The notes: generated from the letters alone by a model not told the origin. 64,000 nucleotides of DNA from Typhlomys cinereus (GCA_023101885.1 JALPQD010000359.1:682001-746000), one strand, 5' to 3'. Shown: positions 12,342 to 24,701, numbered from the stretch's first letter. Numbers and translations are program-made.

Positions 12342-12617
12342 GAGAACATGCTGTTTTTTTTTTTTTTTAAATTCAATTGCGTGTGTGTACCTGTGGAACC
12401 ACGGACGAATTCGGGAACCACCATGCACCGCCTCCACCTCCTTGTTTACTCTGCTCCCGGATTCACAGGCTCTGCCCTACCAGGACCAGAAACACAGCCC
12501 CCCCCTCCGTTTCCGCCCGGAGTCTATACATGGGATCTGGGATCCGAACTTGCCTTCCACCTGCAAGGCAGAGGCTTAACCCCTGAGCCACTTCTCCAGC
12601 CCCAAGAACATGCTGTT
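12342..12617 (-). mobile_element. tRNA-headed CA-tailed SINE, subfamily A (12356-12603)
   Basis: Minus strand: head GGGGCTGGAGAAGTGGCTCA near 12603, CpG-containing body, tail near 12356. Flanked by AGAACATGCTGTT at 12343-12355 and 12605-12617. It lies inside the ORF2 C-terminal region of the old L1, so it is younger than that element. Confidence 0.92.
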
Positions 12618-13196
12618 CTTACCTTTTTGTATCTGAGATATTTTGTTCAATATTAAATTTTCCAGTTCCATCCATTTCCATCCAGTAAATTCCATAGTTT
12701 CATCCTTTCTGATGGCTGAATAGTATTCCATTTGTATATGTACCACATTTTCATTACCTATTCCTCTAATGATGGACGTGTTGGCTGATTCCATGTGAAT
12801 TTCATGTTGGCTGTGAACAGGGCTGCAATGAACATAGATGAATAAATGTATTTGTAAAAAGATGTAGAATCTTTTGGGAATATTCCTAGGAATGGTATAG
12901 CTGGGTCGTACAGCATTTCCATTTTTAATTTTCTAAGGAACCACAACACTGATTTCTAAAGATGCTGTTCTAGCTTACATAACCACCAGCAGTGAATAAG
13001 TCTCCCTTTCTCCACATCCTCGCCAGCATTCTCTGTTGATTGTGTTTTTTATCTTTGCCATTCTGACTTAGGGAAGATGGTATCACAGAGTAGTTTTAAT
13101 TTGCATGATGATCAGGGAAGTTGAGCATCTTTTAAGATATTTGTTTGACATTTCAATTTTTTTGAGTTAATCACTAGTTCCAGGGCCCATTTTTTT
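12576..13196 (-). pseudogene. L1 ORF2 C-terminal remnant of the old L1
   Basis: Open pieces at 12949-12758 and 12794-12576 (minus) carry the L1 ORF2 C-terminal signatures DPAIPFLGI, MFIAALFT and MEYYSAI. They are in different frames, so the copy is decayed. Such ORF2 ends normally follow a reverse transcriptase and a Cys-rich segment; the upstream part is missing because the element was truncated and inverted. Confidence 0.85.
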
Positions 13197-16100
13197 TCTT
13201 TTTTCTTTTTTTTCTTTTTTTATTTCCACTCACACAAACTTAACAGGTACACCGGTCCCCCCCCTCCTTTCTGTGCCCCCCTCAACTCCCCCTCTCTATC
13301 CATCCCCCAGTGTCTCCCCCTCCCATCCCCGGAGCATCCTTTAATGTGCATGCCAAACTCTCTTCTGGGTCCTCCTCTCCCATGAGATGCAAGGACCCAG
13401 TGGCACTTCCCAGAACCCTTTCCTGTGTTCCCATTAAGCATAGGAACACTACTGTGGCTGCCAATCCCGTGCCTACCAGGATCCTAGTGCCTTTATCAAA
13501 TGCTAGACTTTGTGAGGTCAATAGTGTGTTGGACATTGTGCAGGGCATGTAAAGTCCAATTATGATTGCTTCAGCCCTAACTTGTATGGAGTATCTTGCA
13601 TATCATTGCTCCTCCCATCCTTGTGCTCTTACAATCTTACTGCCCCCTCTTCCGCAAATGTCCCTGAGCTTCAGGATGGGGAGAGATTAGGCTGGCCTAG
13701 TTCTAGATGGTTGATATAGAGTCTCTGATGTTCTGGATTATGGTTTGTTGATTTTTTTTTTTAAGTTTTTCTGCTTCTGTAATGTCCTTTGGTCCACCCT
13801 GATGGGTATTGGACATCACCCCCTGGCCAGAGATAAAAACCTGTTAAATTAGAGTCTTGTTATAAGAGTATATTCAAAGGTAGATGTAATAAAAGTAGGA
13901 AACGGTGTTGAGGGAGGAGTCAATCACCCATTTGCGAAATATTTACTTTCTATCTGCCAGACTATACCCCCTCCCCTTCTGGTAAGATCATACCCCATCA
14001 GTTGTAAATGATCAGGAAGGAAAGTCTGTGAACTTAACCAGATGTCTCATTACCTACTTGCAGTCCTTGATGGTGGCCTATTTTCTCTGCTGTAACATGG
14101 TCCCCTCTCTCCTTGTTACTGGTGTGGCCTTCCTTCCCCATCCTCTTGTTCATAATCTTAGCAATTACTGTAGTTATTACAGATCTTTATCTTTGAGTGT
14201 CTCTAAATGGGTTTCGTACTAGGAGCCACCTATTAGGGAGTATATACAATGCTTAATTTTCTGTGTCTGGGATATTTCACTCAATATAATTGTTTCTAAT
14301 AACATCCATTTCCTGGCAAATTCCATTAATTCATCATTTTTGATGGCTGAGTAGTGCTCCATTGTATAGATGTACCACGTTTTCCTTATCCACTCGTCAA
14401 CTGTTGGACATCTGGGTTGATTCCATGACTTTGCTATTGTAAACAGTGCTGCTATGAACATGGCCGTGCTTGTGCTATCGAGATGAATTTTTGCTGTATG
14501 GGGGGTTATTCCCAAAGTGGAATCTCAGGGTCATATGGCATTTCAATCTTTATTTTCTTTAAGAATCTCCAGATGGCTCGCCAGAGTGGTTCTATAAGCC
14601 TGCATTCCCACCAGCAATGTAGGAGAGTTCCCCTCTCTCCACATCCTCTCTAGCATTTGTTGTTGCTTGTATTGTGGATTTTTGCCATCCTGACCGGGGG
14701 AGATGATATCTCAGGGAAGTTTTGATTTACATTTCCCTGATGGCTAAGGATGTAGAACATTTTTTAAGATATTCATTAGACATTTTAATTTCATCCCTGG
14801 TAAATTTTCTTTTAAGTTCCAGGGCCCATTTTTTTTAAATTGGGCCATTGGTTTCCTTGGTGTTTAGTTTTCTAAGTTCTTTGTGCACTCTGGACAGCAG
14901 AGTTCTATCAGATGTGTGGTTAGTGAAGATTTTCTCCCATTCTGTGGGTTGCCTTTGAGCTCGTGTTACAATCTCTTTATCTGAACAGAAGCTCTTTAAT
15001 TTCACAAGATCCCAACTGTTGAGTGTTGGTAGCAGTGACTGGGGTATTGGATGTCTGTTTAGGAACTGGTGGCCTAGCCCAATCAGCTCGAGGGAGTTCC
15101 CTATCCTTTCACCTATGGTTTTTATAGTCTCTGGCCTTATATGGAAGTCCTTGATCCATTTGGAATTAAGTCTTGTACATGATGACAAGTCCAGTTTTAA
15201 TCTTCTGCATGTTGAGATCCAGTTTTGCCATCACCATTTGTTGAAGATGCTGTTCTTTTTCCATTGGACTTTTGGTTCATTTGTCAAATATCAAATGGCT
15301 GTAATTTTGTGGGCTTATATCTGGGTCTTCAACCCTTATCCATTGGTCTGTGTGTCTATTTTAGAGCCAGTACCAGGCTGTTTTTATAACTATGGATTTG
15401 TAGTACAGACTAAGGTTTGGTATCGTCATATCTCCAGCCATGTTTTTGTTACTCAGGACTGTCTTTGCTATTCCGGGTCTTTTGTGCCTCCATATGAATT
15501 TTGAGATTGTTTGTTCAACCTCTTTAAAGAATTGCTTTGGGATTTTAATTGGTATAGCATTGAATTTGTTTATTGCCTTTGGTAGGATGGTCATTTTTAC
15601 AATATTGATTCTGCCAATCTAGGAACATTGGAGGTCTTTCTACCTTCTGGTGTCTTCTGCAATTTCTTTCTTTAGGGTTTTACAGTTTTCATTGTAAAGG
15701 TCTTTTACCTCCTTGGTTAGGTTTATACCAAGGTATTTCATTTTTTGGGGTGCTATAGTAAATGGGATTGTTTCTCTCAGGGCTTTTTCACTTCTTTCAT
15801 TCTGGGCATATAGGAAGGCCTCTGATTTTTGTACATTTATTTTGTATCCTGCCACCCTGCTGAACTTCTCAATTAGTTCCAGGAGCTTCCTGGTGGAGTT
15901 TTTTGGGATCACTCAGGTATATGATCATGTCATCTGCAAATAGAAAACTTGACTTCTTCCTTGCCGATTTGAATCCCTTTTATGTCCCTTTCTTGTCTTA
16001 TGGCTTCAGCTAAGACTTCAAGTACAATATTTAATAGAAGTGGTGACAGGTGGACAGCCTTGTTTCGTTCCTGATCGAAGTGGGAATGCTTCAAGCTTTT

Positions 16101-17733
16101 CCCCATTAAGTATAATCCTTGCTATTGGCTTGTTGTATAGAGCTTTTATTATATTGATAAAGGTTCCTTCCATTCCAACCTTCTCTAGGGTTTTGATCAT
16201 AAAGGGCTGTTGGATCTTGTCAAAAGCTTTTCATGCATCTATCGAGAGTATCATGTGGTCTTGAACTTTGGACTGGTTTATATGGTGAATTACATTTGTT
16301 GATTTGCATATGTTGAACCAACCTTATGTGCCTGAAATAAAGCCTACTTGATCCCCGTGGATGATATTTTTGATATGTTTTTGAATCCGATTTGCTAAGA
16401 CTTTATTGAGAATCTTTGCATCTGTGTTCATCAGAGAGATTGGCCTATAGTTTTCTTTTTTAAGTGAATCTTTATTAGGTTTTGGGATTAAGTAGTTTTC
16501 CTTCTTTTGCTCTTTGGTGGAACAGTTTAAGGAGTATTGATGTTATTAGCTCCTTAAATGTATGGTAGAACTCTGTGCTGAATCCATCTGGTCCAGGACA
16601 TTTTTTGGTGGGAAGATTTGAGATTACTTCTTCAATTTCCTCATATGTTCTAGGAATATTTAAATAATTCACAACTTCTTGATTCAATTTAGGTAAGTTG
16701 TGTTTACTTAGGAATTCATACATCTCTTTTGTGTTGTCAAACTTCACAGAGTGTAAGTTTTTGAAATATGACATTATGATTCTCTGGATTTCTTTGGTAT
16801 CAGTAATGATAACTCCATTTTTATTTCTAATTTTGTTAATTTGGGTTTTCTCTCTCTTGCTTTTGTTTAAATTAGCTAGATTTGCTAATCTCCCCCTTTC
16901 TACTGCTTTCGGGATCAGATTGCTTTAGTGTCTCTAAAGCTTTTAGGTGCATTGTTAAGTTATTTATTTCTGATGTTTCCCATTCAGCATCATAGTATTA
17001 AGTTTCCAGGAGTTATGTGATCTATTTTGGAGAAAGTTCCGTGTACTGCTGAGAAAAATGTGTATTTGGTGCGTGGATGAAAAGTTCGATAGAGAAGTGT
17101 AATGTCCATTTCAGTAAGGGTTTGATTAAGCTCCAAAGTGTCTCTGTTAAGTTTTTTACCTGTAGATCTATCCCATGTTGAAAGTGCGGTATTGAAATCC
17201 CCAACAATTATTGTTTTGGGATTGATTTCTTGCTTTAAATGTTGTAGTTTAAACTTTAAATGTTTAATGAATGTGGGGGGGGCGTATTAGGTGCATATAT
17301 ATTCGGTATTGTGAAGTCTTCCTGGTGAATTGTACCTGTGACTAAAATGTAGTATCCATCTGTGTCTCTATTATGATTTTTTTTGGTTTGAAGTCCACTT
17401 TTTTTGATAGCATAATGCCTACCTCTGCCTGTTTTCTGCTTCCATTAGCTTGTAGAATTGTTGATCAGCCTTTTATTTTTAGGATGTGCCTATCTTTTGT
17501 GATGAGATGGGTTTCCTGCAGGCAGCAGATTGATGAATTGTAATTTTTAATCCAAGTTTGTAATTTGTGTCTCTTTATCAGTGAGTTAGTTCCATTAACA
17601 TTTAGTGTTATAATGGAGAAACTATTTTTAATTCCAGACATTATGTTTAGTGGTTTTTGTAAGTATATTGCTTTGCTTTTAATGGTGTTATACTTCCCTT
17701 CTGTTCTCCTGGATATGCCAGGGCCCATTTTTT
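13180..17733 (-). mobile_element. L1 (13197-17717), most of ORF2 plus 3' UTR, 16-bp target duplication
   Basis: CCAGGGCCCATTTTTT occurs at 13181-13196 (within the run starting 13180) and 17718-17733. The element is minus-strand: T-rich tail near 13197-13225, 3' UTR to 14218, degraded ORF2 up to about 17635, and a short leader to 17717. It is truncated at the 5' end, so ORF1 and the L1 promoter are absent. It landed in the old L1's ORF2, next to that element's inversion junction. Confidence 0.95.
14219..17635 (-). pseudogene. Degraded L1 ORF2 (endonuclease-reverse transcriptase)
   Basis: L1 ORF2 nicks target DNA and reverse-transcribes L1 RNA. On the minus strand the order is the family order. 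Endonuclease: ITLNVNG and QETHL near 17620-17500, GDFN at 17191-17202, KIDHI near 17017-17031. Reverse transcriptase: KKCPGPDGFSTEFY near 16600, GTKQGCP near 16050, FADD catalytic box near 15920-15940, [12 protein letters not shown] near 15830. C-terminal segment: MFIAALFTIAKSWNQP to SLIGG, ending at 14219. The frame is broken many times. The span of about 3.4 kb against about 3.8 kb in a full ORF2 suggests a deletion between endonuclease and reverse transcriptase (about 17010-16860). Not functional. Confidence 0.93.
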
Positions 17734-17745
17734 AATTGGACCATA

Positions 17746-18323
17746 TAGGTAGGAAGACAGAACACCAGACTGCTCTGTAAATATTTGAAAAGCACTTAGC
17801 ACTCAGCCTAGAAAATTTCTTCTATAAGAGAGGTAGAGAATCTTAACATCCTGATAGGATAGAGCCTAGGCCAGTAGAAAAGCATTGACGTGTACAACAA
17901 CAATCAGCCATAATGCAGATTGCTGGCAACTTGGCAATGCTCTCCCAGAATCAGGCCATCCTAATCTCTCCTCATCCTAAGGCTTGGGGAATGACTGAAA
18001 TATCAACATGCCTCCATAGACCATGGAGAACAGAAGAGAGGTAAGATCACATAGGTGAACCATAGAGATTAGAGTGGATGAGTGAGTGAAGGGAAACTGC
18101 TCTTATCAGTGGGGTGTCCACAGGAGGGTATGCCCTAGAGGCCTGAACCCCCACAAGAGTAGACAAGCCAGAGGGAACCCTGGAGTCCATAGAAATGTCC
18201 AGGTCGAAGGGTGGGAGGGAGCAGGATGGATTAATGAAGGGAAGTGAGGAGAATAGGAGGGAAGGGGGGATGGAGGGAAACAGAGATTATCACTCAGTAA
18301 AGTTGTAAAACCAAAAAAAAAAA
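17746..18323 (+). mobile_element. Distal 3' UTR of the old L1
   Basis: Plus-strand sequence with the L1 3'-UTR landmark GCCATCCTAATCTCTCCTCA near 17966 and a G/A-rich tract (about 18190-18290), ending in a run of 15 A. It is diverged from the younger L1 3' UTRs in the window. Confidence 0.7.
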
Positions 18324-18330
18324 AAAAGAG

Positions 18331-18412
18331 GGTTGGTTCTAGAGTCTGGTAGTAGTGTGCTTGTCTACTGTGATCAACCGTCTATGTTTAATGTCCAAAA
18401 CTGAAAGAAAAA
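18331..18412 (+). repeat. ID right half of the split dimeric SINE
   Basis: A tRNA-Ala-like ID monomer, degraded but with the spacing of GGTAGTAGTGTGCTTGTCTA and a terminal A-rich tail. It continues the dimer that begins at 10305. Confidence 0.55.
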
Positions 18413-18825
18413 AGGAGTAAAATAAAGCATATTTACAACTAAATGTGTAATTCCTATGTACTGATATCACAATTATGCAATACTGCTATGAATACCTAAT
18501 GTTGAAAGTCAGAAAGTAATAGGAAAGCAAAATTTTTTTGAAGAAATGAGATATATTTTACTTATGAATGTGTGAGTTATACATACAATTAAAATGTAGT
18601 GAGGATACTTTTTAATGAAACTGACTCGGTTCAGGAACCTTGGACAGTCTGACTTGTGAAGATCAAAACTAGGGATTTAATACATTTAAAAATATATTAG
18701 CATATAAAAATATATATTAGCATATATAAAATAATGGGTTTCATTGTGACATTTTTATACATGTATGTAATGCACTTAGGTCATATTTTATCAGCTTTTT
18801 AAAGAATTCAGTTCTTATAGGAAAA
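18413..18825. other. AT-rich non-coding DNA
   Basis: No gene; short TATATTAGCA repeats near 18690-18730. Confidence 0.5.
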
Positions 18826-19120
18826 TTCACTTTGTTCTTTCTTTAAAAAATATTTTATCTTTTTGTATGTGTGTATCGGAGGGCACTGTGTGTCCCTTTG
18901 GGGGAGTAAGGGTGACTTTGGGAATCATCCTGGATTTCTTCTACATGCTTCTTACTTCTCTCTGGGAATTGCTGAGCTCCTCCCACCAGGGCCAGAAGCA
19001 CAGCTCCCTGCCATTTCTCTGGCATTTTTACATAGGACCTGGGATCTGAACTCTAGACTTTCTGCTTGTGAGACAGAGTCTTAACCTCTGAGCCACCTCT
19101 CCCGCCTTCACTTTGTTCTT
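18826..19120 (-). mobile_element. tRNA-headed CA-tailed SINE, subfamily B (18840-19106)
   Basis: Minus strand; flanked by TTCACTTTGTTCTT at 18826-18839 and 19107-19120. The body has the subfamily B signature: AATCATCCTGGAT on the plus strand, and GTGTGTCCC near the tail. Confidence 0.93.
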
Positions 19121-20592
19121 ATTATGGTTAAAATGGACTCCTGACTACATCAGAAATTATGTGATTTTTCTCAAGTTTGATAATATTAATAATGGTAACA
19201 TTAGCAAATTTTTTTTATATTTCATCAAAATCAGTTTACAAATACAAAAGCCATGTTGATCAATCACAGTCTTCATTTTTTTCTTGAATAAGCAGATGTT
19301 TAAGGCAAACATTGTAATTGTAAATAGTTGAACAACTTAACTGATGTTTACATGTGAAAAATATATGTTTTCGCCATTTGTAATGTCTGGAATGCTAATG
19401 AGAAAGAAGAGAGTTTGCTTCTGTCCATGCTCATTTTATAGGTGTTGTAACACTGGTTCACTGTGGAGCATGCTCACCCTGTGTATTATAATTTCCTTCA
19501 CCTTCATCCAGAGGAAAAACACTCATGTGTGTGTATTGCCAAAGGAGGCTTAGAGAAAGGTTGATATAAAGAGACCCAGGCAGGCCAATTCTCCATCTCC
19601 CAGGCATTCAGGAAACAGAATGAATGCATTAAACACAAAGTGTTCCGCTTAAGGGAGAAAGACAGTTGGCAGGTAAATTAGGACATTTTTATGATGCTGT
19701 GATATAGGAAGTGTCACTGATTTGTTTCTTGCATGTTGTTATTTGGTACTATATAGTGTATTTATGGCCAAATAATTGCCCATTATACATATTATAAAAT
19801 TACTTCCACTGATGTTATATTTTTGTGTACTGGGACTGATCATATGCTGAGTCCATATCGATGAGTTATGGTCAGTAAATAACAGATGTTGTTCACTATT
19901 AGTATTCTTTTTCAATGTTATCCCTTACAGTAAAGAAAATTGTGGTCTGAAGAGGTAAAATACAGTGGTTCAAATAATTATTAAAATTTAAATATCAGAA
20001 TATAATCCATTCAATGAAATCTACTTAATTCTGTTTTGGAAGACAATATTTGAAATATAAAGATTATGCATGTGGGTGACATATACACCCTCAACTCCCC
20101 CCAAATTGGGCATAGTCTGGCTTTTATTTGGGTAATTTTTAAAAAGTAGATTTATTTGCAATGAGCATGTGTGTAAAACTTCATTTGAAGAGCTGAAACA
20201 AAGCAAGCTCCTGAATGGCTGCTACAAAGCTCTTGGATTGCTAGCCCCAAGGTCATGCAATTCTGGAAATGTCTTCCCTCCTAAGTGTAATCTAAGAAAG
20301 CAGAAGAGGGGGTCCAAGTCTTAATTGGTGCAAACTATTTTTTCTCTAAAATCTGTCTTGTACTTGTCACTGTGGCAGGAAACTGATTGTTGCCCCCCTT
20401 TGATCCTTTAGTTCTTCCTCCAGAGCAACCTGTCACCAGAATTCTCCTATTTGGAACCCCACTACAACGTGCATTCTTGATTTTTCCATCCCTGTTCAAT
20501 AGTTAGGCATGACATGAGTAGATAAAATTGCAACCTGTGCATATAAGGAACTCATAACTTGGTTGTGGAGATGGACAAATAAAAAAGATCAG
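19121..20592. other. Non-coding DNA
   Basis: No gene or recognised repeat in about 1.5 kb. Confidence 0.45.
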
Positions 20593-20870
20593 GGGCCGGA
20601 GAGATAATCCACTTGGTAAAGTGTTTGGCGTACATGCCTGAAGACATCAGGATACATGTAAAAAGTTAGATATGATGGCATGCACTTGTATACAATCTCA
20701 GTGCTAGAGAGTCAAACAGGCAGATCTCTGGAGCTTGCAGAACACACTAGCATAGCTTAATCAGTGAGAATGAGGTTCCAGTGAGGGTTTGTGTCTCAAA
20801 AAATAAGGCAGAAAAAAAATAACAATATCCAAAAGTGATGTCTGGTACTTACACAAATATACACACACCT
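20593..20870 (+). repeat. B4/RSINE1-type SINE
   Basis: Plus strand: GGGGCCGGAGAGATAATCCA head, B1-like centre, GTGTCTCAAAAAATAAGGCA near 20793, CA-rich end near 20870. This is the fusion layout of B4 elements. Confidence 0.8.
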
Positions 20871-21030
20871 AACATTAGGGTTAAGAGGCAAGCACAGTGA
20901 TGGATCTGTACTGTTGTTAGTGATCACTACGCAAGGAAGTGAGAGCAGGGACTAAAATGAACATCACAGAAATGATGGTGACTGAGCTAAGTTCTTAGTA
21001 CCCAGTAAGAGCAATAAACAAATAAATAAA
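20871..21030. other. Non-coding DNA
   Basis: No gene or further repeat recognised between the SINE and the GGAA tract. Confidence 0.5.
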
Positions 21031-21148
21031 TGAAGGAAGGGAAAAAGGAAAAAAGGAAGGAAGGAAGGAAGGAAGGAAGGAAGGAAGGAAGGAAGGAAGA
21101 AACGAAGGAAGGAAGAATGAAGTAAAGAAGGAAGGAAGGAAAGAAAGA
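21031..21148 (+). repeat. (GGAA)n microsatellite
   Basis: About 118 bp of GGAA tetranucleotide with interruptions. It produces the spurious Phe/Leu/Ser-rich frames on the minus strand. Confidence 0.95.
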
Positions 21149-23417
21149 CAATTCCAAGCACAGGAAAAGAACCAAGTCCAGAATTCATGGAACAGCTGGT
21201 GACCACAGGTACAAAAGGCATAGAAGACATTAGAGTGAGATAGAGGTGAAGAATCTTGTGTTTTTCTATAATGGCTTTGGCATGGTGTATAAGGAGAATA
21301 GGAACTTCACAAAAGATGGGGAGGTGGTGTAAATATTGCAAGTCCTTGAGGATGATGAGAGGAAAAGTCACAAGGAGGAAAAAGAATTACTAATTGTATT
21401 TTGAAGTTTGATGCCTGATTAAATCATAATTCAGAGGTGGATCTACTTCACTGAAAAGCAAGAACTTTCTCTGCTCCTGCATTCAGCCTCAGCTGTAACT
21501 TGCTATGATCCAGTTATATACTGAAAGTTCTTGACATCATGTGCAACTAGAGTGTCTGTAATACATGCTGATTCCCAGGAGGGTAGCATTACTTCCCTGT
21601 GTAGCTCAAACTTTAAAATCCCAAGCCAAGACTCCTGGGTTGATAGTTTTGAAAATCGATGTTTTAATTTGGTTTTGTTGTGGGATAATTCATTCAGGAG
21701 TGTATTTTTAAAGTATAGTGTATAATTTTGCTTCAGACAATGCAGCAGGCCAAAAGTATTTCTGGTATGTAGTCTTCTTGCTATGAAGGGAGAAGATGCT
21801 GTGTATGTCAAAACAAAAACAATTGAAGATGTATCTCAGAACTTCCAGGAACATTAGACAAGCAGCTATAGAAATCTGTAGAATAAGCAAACACAAATAA
21901 ACGAGCAAACAAAAGGAGAGTAGGTGAGGTCCAGGCAGTTTTGAAAACAAGCACAATACAAGAGTGTAGAGCTATAGAGGAACATGAATTCTTGGTGTGT
22001 GGGTGCACTTGTGTATGAGGATGTGGATCCCTGAATTACTCTGCATGTTGTTTCTTAGTGAAAAGCTGAGGGAAAGCTTCAGTTGCCCTGAAAAACTATC
22101 CTGGTAATTGCTTCATCACATGTGCATTTAGGTGCAAATTAACAATATAATATTAGCAGTTATAATAACAGTCTTCTCTGGTTGTCCAAGAACGTAATTA
22201 TCTCATAAAGTTTGGAATAGGAGAAACCCCAGGATGGGAGACTAAACCGAAGCTATCTGAGATTGCTTGGCCCTCACACACAATAGAATCTGGAAATGTC
22301 TTATCAGGAGAAAGTCCTCCTCCTGTCAGCCTCTTCATGATTCTTGATAATTAGCATTAGCCAAACATGAGTTCACATTAAGAAGATGCCAATACCATTG
22401 TCGATGGAAACAGCAGGCAATTCACACCCTTAAAAAAACTCGTTAATATAACACAGTGCTCAAAATTGTTGCTATTACTGATGAAGTTAATCTGTATGAG
22501 AGGACATGAGTAGAACTTCTTTTCTGTCCTTTTGAGGTTTTGTTTGTTTGAGTTCATTGTGGATTTTTGAACTAGGAAAGAAAGTAGTAAAGCCATTTAA
22601 TGTAGAATCCTTAACATATGAACCCTGGGTTAAGCTTGCAATTCTTTGGACTTAAAGATTCTCAGTGTTCTGTGGACTGGTTATAGGTTCACCCACTTAG
22701 CAGTAAGTAGGAAGGTCAAACCTCTCCTCATCACAGTGAACTCTCACTCACACTAATAAATTTTGCTTGAAAGGAAGATCCCTTAGAGATAGAGTTTTCT
22801 CTTCTTCCAGTATTGGGAAGAACTTACCATATTTTTTGACTCACCTTTAACCTAGTGAACGCTTGAATTTCCTGTTATACAACTCAGGGTTTTCATCTTA
22901 ATTAAGTATGATTTCTTTTCTATTGCTGAAATAAGGAAGGAAAATGTTTACAATCAAGGTTATGAAGAGAATGAAGTGAGTTTCAACATCAGGTAGTATC
23001 CCCATTACAAAACTGCACTTACACTAAATAAAAAACACTTTAAATAAATTATGACATACCTACAAATAATTTATGTAAAAAATTTACTCTACATGAATCC
23101 AGTATTTGACATATCTCCCTAATTTATCTTTTTACTTATGTTTTTGTCATGGCAATGATATTTCACAGCTCTGAGACTTAAAATACATATTCCAAATATA
23201 CTGAAATTCTTTTCAACACCTGTTCTTGAGAAGGATTTGCTTTGTACATGCTGATTTAGGTTTTAAGAAAGTGACATTGTATAAAGCTCTTTTCCATGGC
23301 TGCAGAGATAATTTAATTTCATTACATGGATTAGCAAATGTGAATACAACATGACCTTTGTGTAACTATCTCATGTGGAAAAGCCTGGTTGACTTTATTC
23401 TTTTCCTGTCTCCCTAG
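21149..23417. other. Intronic DNA upstream of the first visible CLVS2 exon
   Basis: No gene or repeat recognised. It ends in a pyrimidine-rich stretch and the CAG-type acceptor CCCTAG at 23412-23417. Confidence 0.5.
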
Positions 23418-23528
23418 GACAGCTTCCCTGCACGGTTTGGAGGAATTCATTTCGTCAACCAACCTTGGTACATCCATGCCCTGTACACTGTGATCCGACC
23501 TTTCCTGAAGGAGAAAACTCGGAAAAGG
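23418..23528 (+). CDS. CLVS2: CLVS2 internal coding exon (codons about 189-225)
   Basis: Clavesin-2 is a neuron-enriched CRAL-TRIO (Sec14-like) lipid-binding protein of clathrin-coated vesicles and late endosomes that binds PtdIns(3,5)P2. This exon has a TTTTCCTGTCTCCCTAG acceptor and a GTGAGT donor, and encodes 37 whole codons (phase 0 at both ends). It starts [17 protein letters not shown] and ends FLKEKTRKR, which is the latter part of the CRAL-TRIO fold. There is no stop or frameshift. The intron upstream is at least 23.4 kb within this window and the 5' exons are not present. The paralogue CLVS1 is nearly identical here; the C-terminal exon decides for CLVS2. Confidence 0.97.
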
Positions 23529-24193
23529 GTGAGTTTGTTTCTTCTAAAGTTTGTTCTCTTTCCCCATTGACTGAGTTCCAATGTGGGCTGTGTTTTCAGC
23601 ATCAGCCATGGTAAAACATATTTATATATTATATACCAGTTTAACACATGAGGACATTTTAAACTTCCATTAGAATGTTTAGTGGATTGTCAACACTATT
23701 TCTAAGTAGAGGACTTAAATGCAAGCTCTCCTACTTTCTACAAAAAGAGGCTATTTTAGTTAAATTAACTGAATTTATTATATTAAATTTATTATAAAGT
23801 TTCAAAAAATTAGCCTCACTACCAAGCACAAAATACTTTATGCTACATTTTTACATTATTATTGGCATATTAAACTTCAAATGAGGTCTGGACATTTGGT
23901 ATTTGTTTATTGATAAATTAGTATTTGTCATTTCACATTCATTTCAATGAATATGATTTTGCAGAATCTGATGTGTCTGTAATGACTTTCATTAATCAAC
24001 CTGATAGTTTTATATTCCTAATATGTAGAAATTTTAATATTTACTTAGGTACTTGCTATTTGAATTTGCTTAAAACTGGGTTTCATCTAAAATGAAAATA
24101 TCAAAGCAGATAAAACACAATTATATTTCTGAGATGGTGATAATAATTTATTAATGCCAGTATGTGGAACATGGTAAATCTAAACAGGTTTAT
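23529..24193 (+). other. CLVS2: CLVS2 intron, proximal part
   Basis: Unique AT-rich sequence; no embedded gene. The whole intron spans 23529-29807 (6,279 bp). Confidence 0.85.
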
Positions 24194-24225
24194 CATTTTT
24201 TAAATTTTTTTGAAATTTATCTTTT

Positions 24226-24258
<33 letters not shown>

Positions 24259-24488
24259 CATAGTACATGGTATATACCTTTTGAGGAGCAAGGGTGACTT
24301 CAGAAATCATCCTGGATACTCTATCTCCTTTTGCTTTACTCTGCGGTTTCCTAGGCTCTGCCTTCCAGGTTGGGAAGTTCATATCCCTGCCAATTCTGCA
24401 GACATTTTTATCTGAGATCTGGGATGTGAACTCAGGTCTTTCTGTTTTCAAGGCAGAAAGTTAAGTCCTGAGTCATCTCTGCAGCTCC
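24194..24488 (-). mobile_element. tRNA-headed SINE, subfamily B, with (GT)n tail
   Basis: Minus strand. Head near 24488 is degraded (AGATGACTCAGGACTTAA). The tail is a (GT)14 run at 24229-24256. The target duplication is not clear, so the copy is older than most here. Confidence 0.85.
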
Positions 24489-24664
24489 TCTTAGCATTCT
24501 TATTAATGTATTTCAATCTGTATTATTTCATTTAATATTTTCAACAGCTCAGAAAAGTTCATTTAAAAATATTTTGCAAGCTTTTACTTATTTTATATAT
24601 GAACACATGGTAGAATGTATAAATAGTGATAAACATATTTACCTCCTAAAATGCTTGGCTTTTA

Positions 24665-24698
<34 letters not shown>

Positions 24699-24701
24699 TG
24701 T
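24665..24701 (+). repeat. (GT)n microsatellite
   Basis: Free-standing GT tract in the intron, not attached to a visible SINE body. Confidence 0.9.

Larger units (their letters stand above)
10450..18336. mobile_element. Old L1 with nested younger insertions, bounded by 13-bp target duplication
   Basis: AAAAGAGGGCTGG at 10450-10462 and AAAAGAGGGTTGG at 18324-18336 (12 of 13 identical) bound the block. The parts of the old L1 I can assign are 12066-13196 continuing at 17734 to about 17745 (minus strand: ORF2 C-terminus and proximal 3' UTR) and about 17746-18323 (plus strand: distal 3' UTR with A15 tail). Opposite orientation of the two parts with the poly(A) tail on the right is the pattern left by twin priming. 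Sequence at 10463-10870 and 11613-11798 is probably more of its 3' UTR, but I cannot align it securely. Younger insertions lie at 10889-11594, 11816-12048, 12356-12603 and 13197-17717. Confidence 0.7.

Noticed and set aside
12377..12656. Overlapping Pro-rich frames of 64-102 codons
   Set aside because: Antisense of the subfamily A SINE; the same text recurs at 25927-26292 and 31240-31617.
15019..15504. 161-codon open frame on the plus strand
   Set aside because: Antisense of L1 ORF2; the real coding sense is minus, with family motifs.
20964..21371. 135-codon Phe/Leu/Ser-rich frame, minus strand
   Set aside because: Produced by the GGAA microsatellite.
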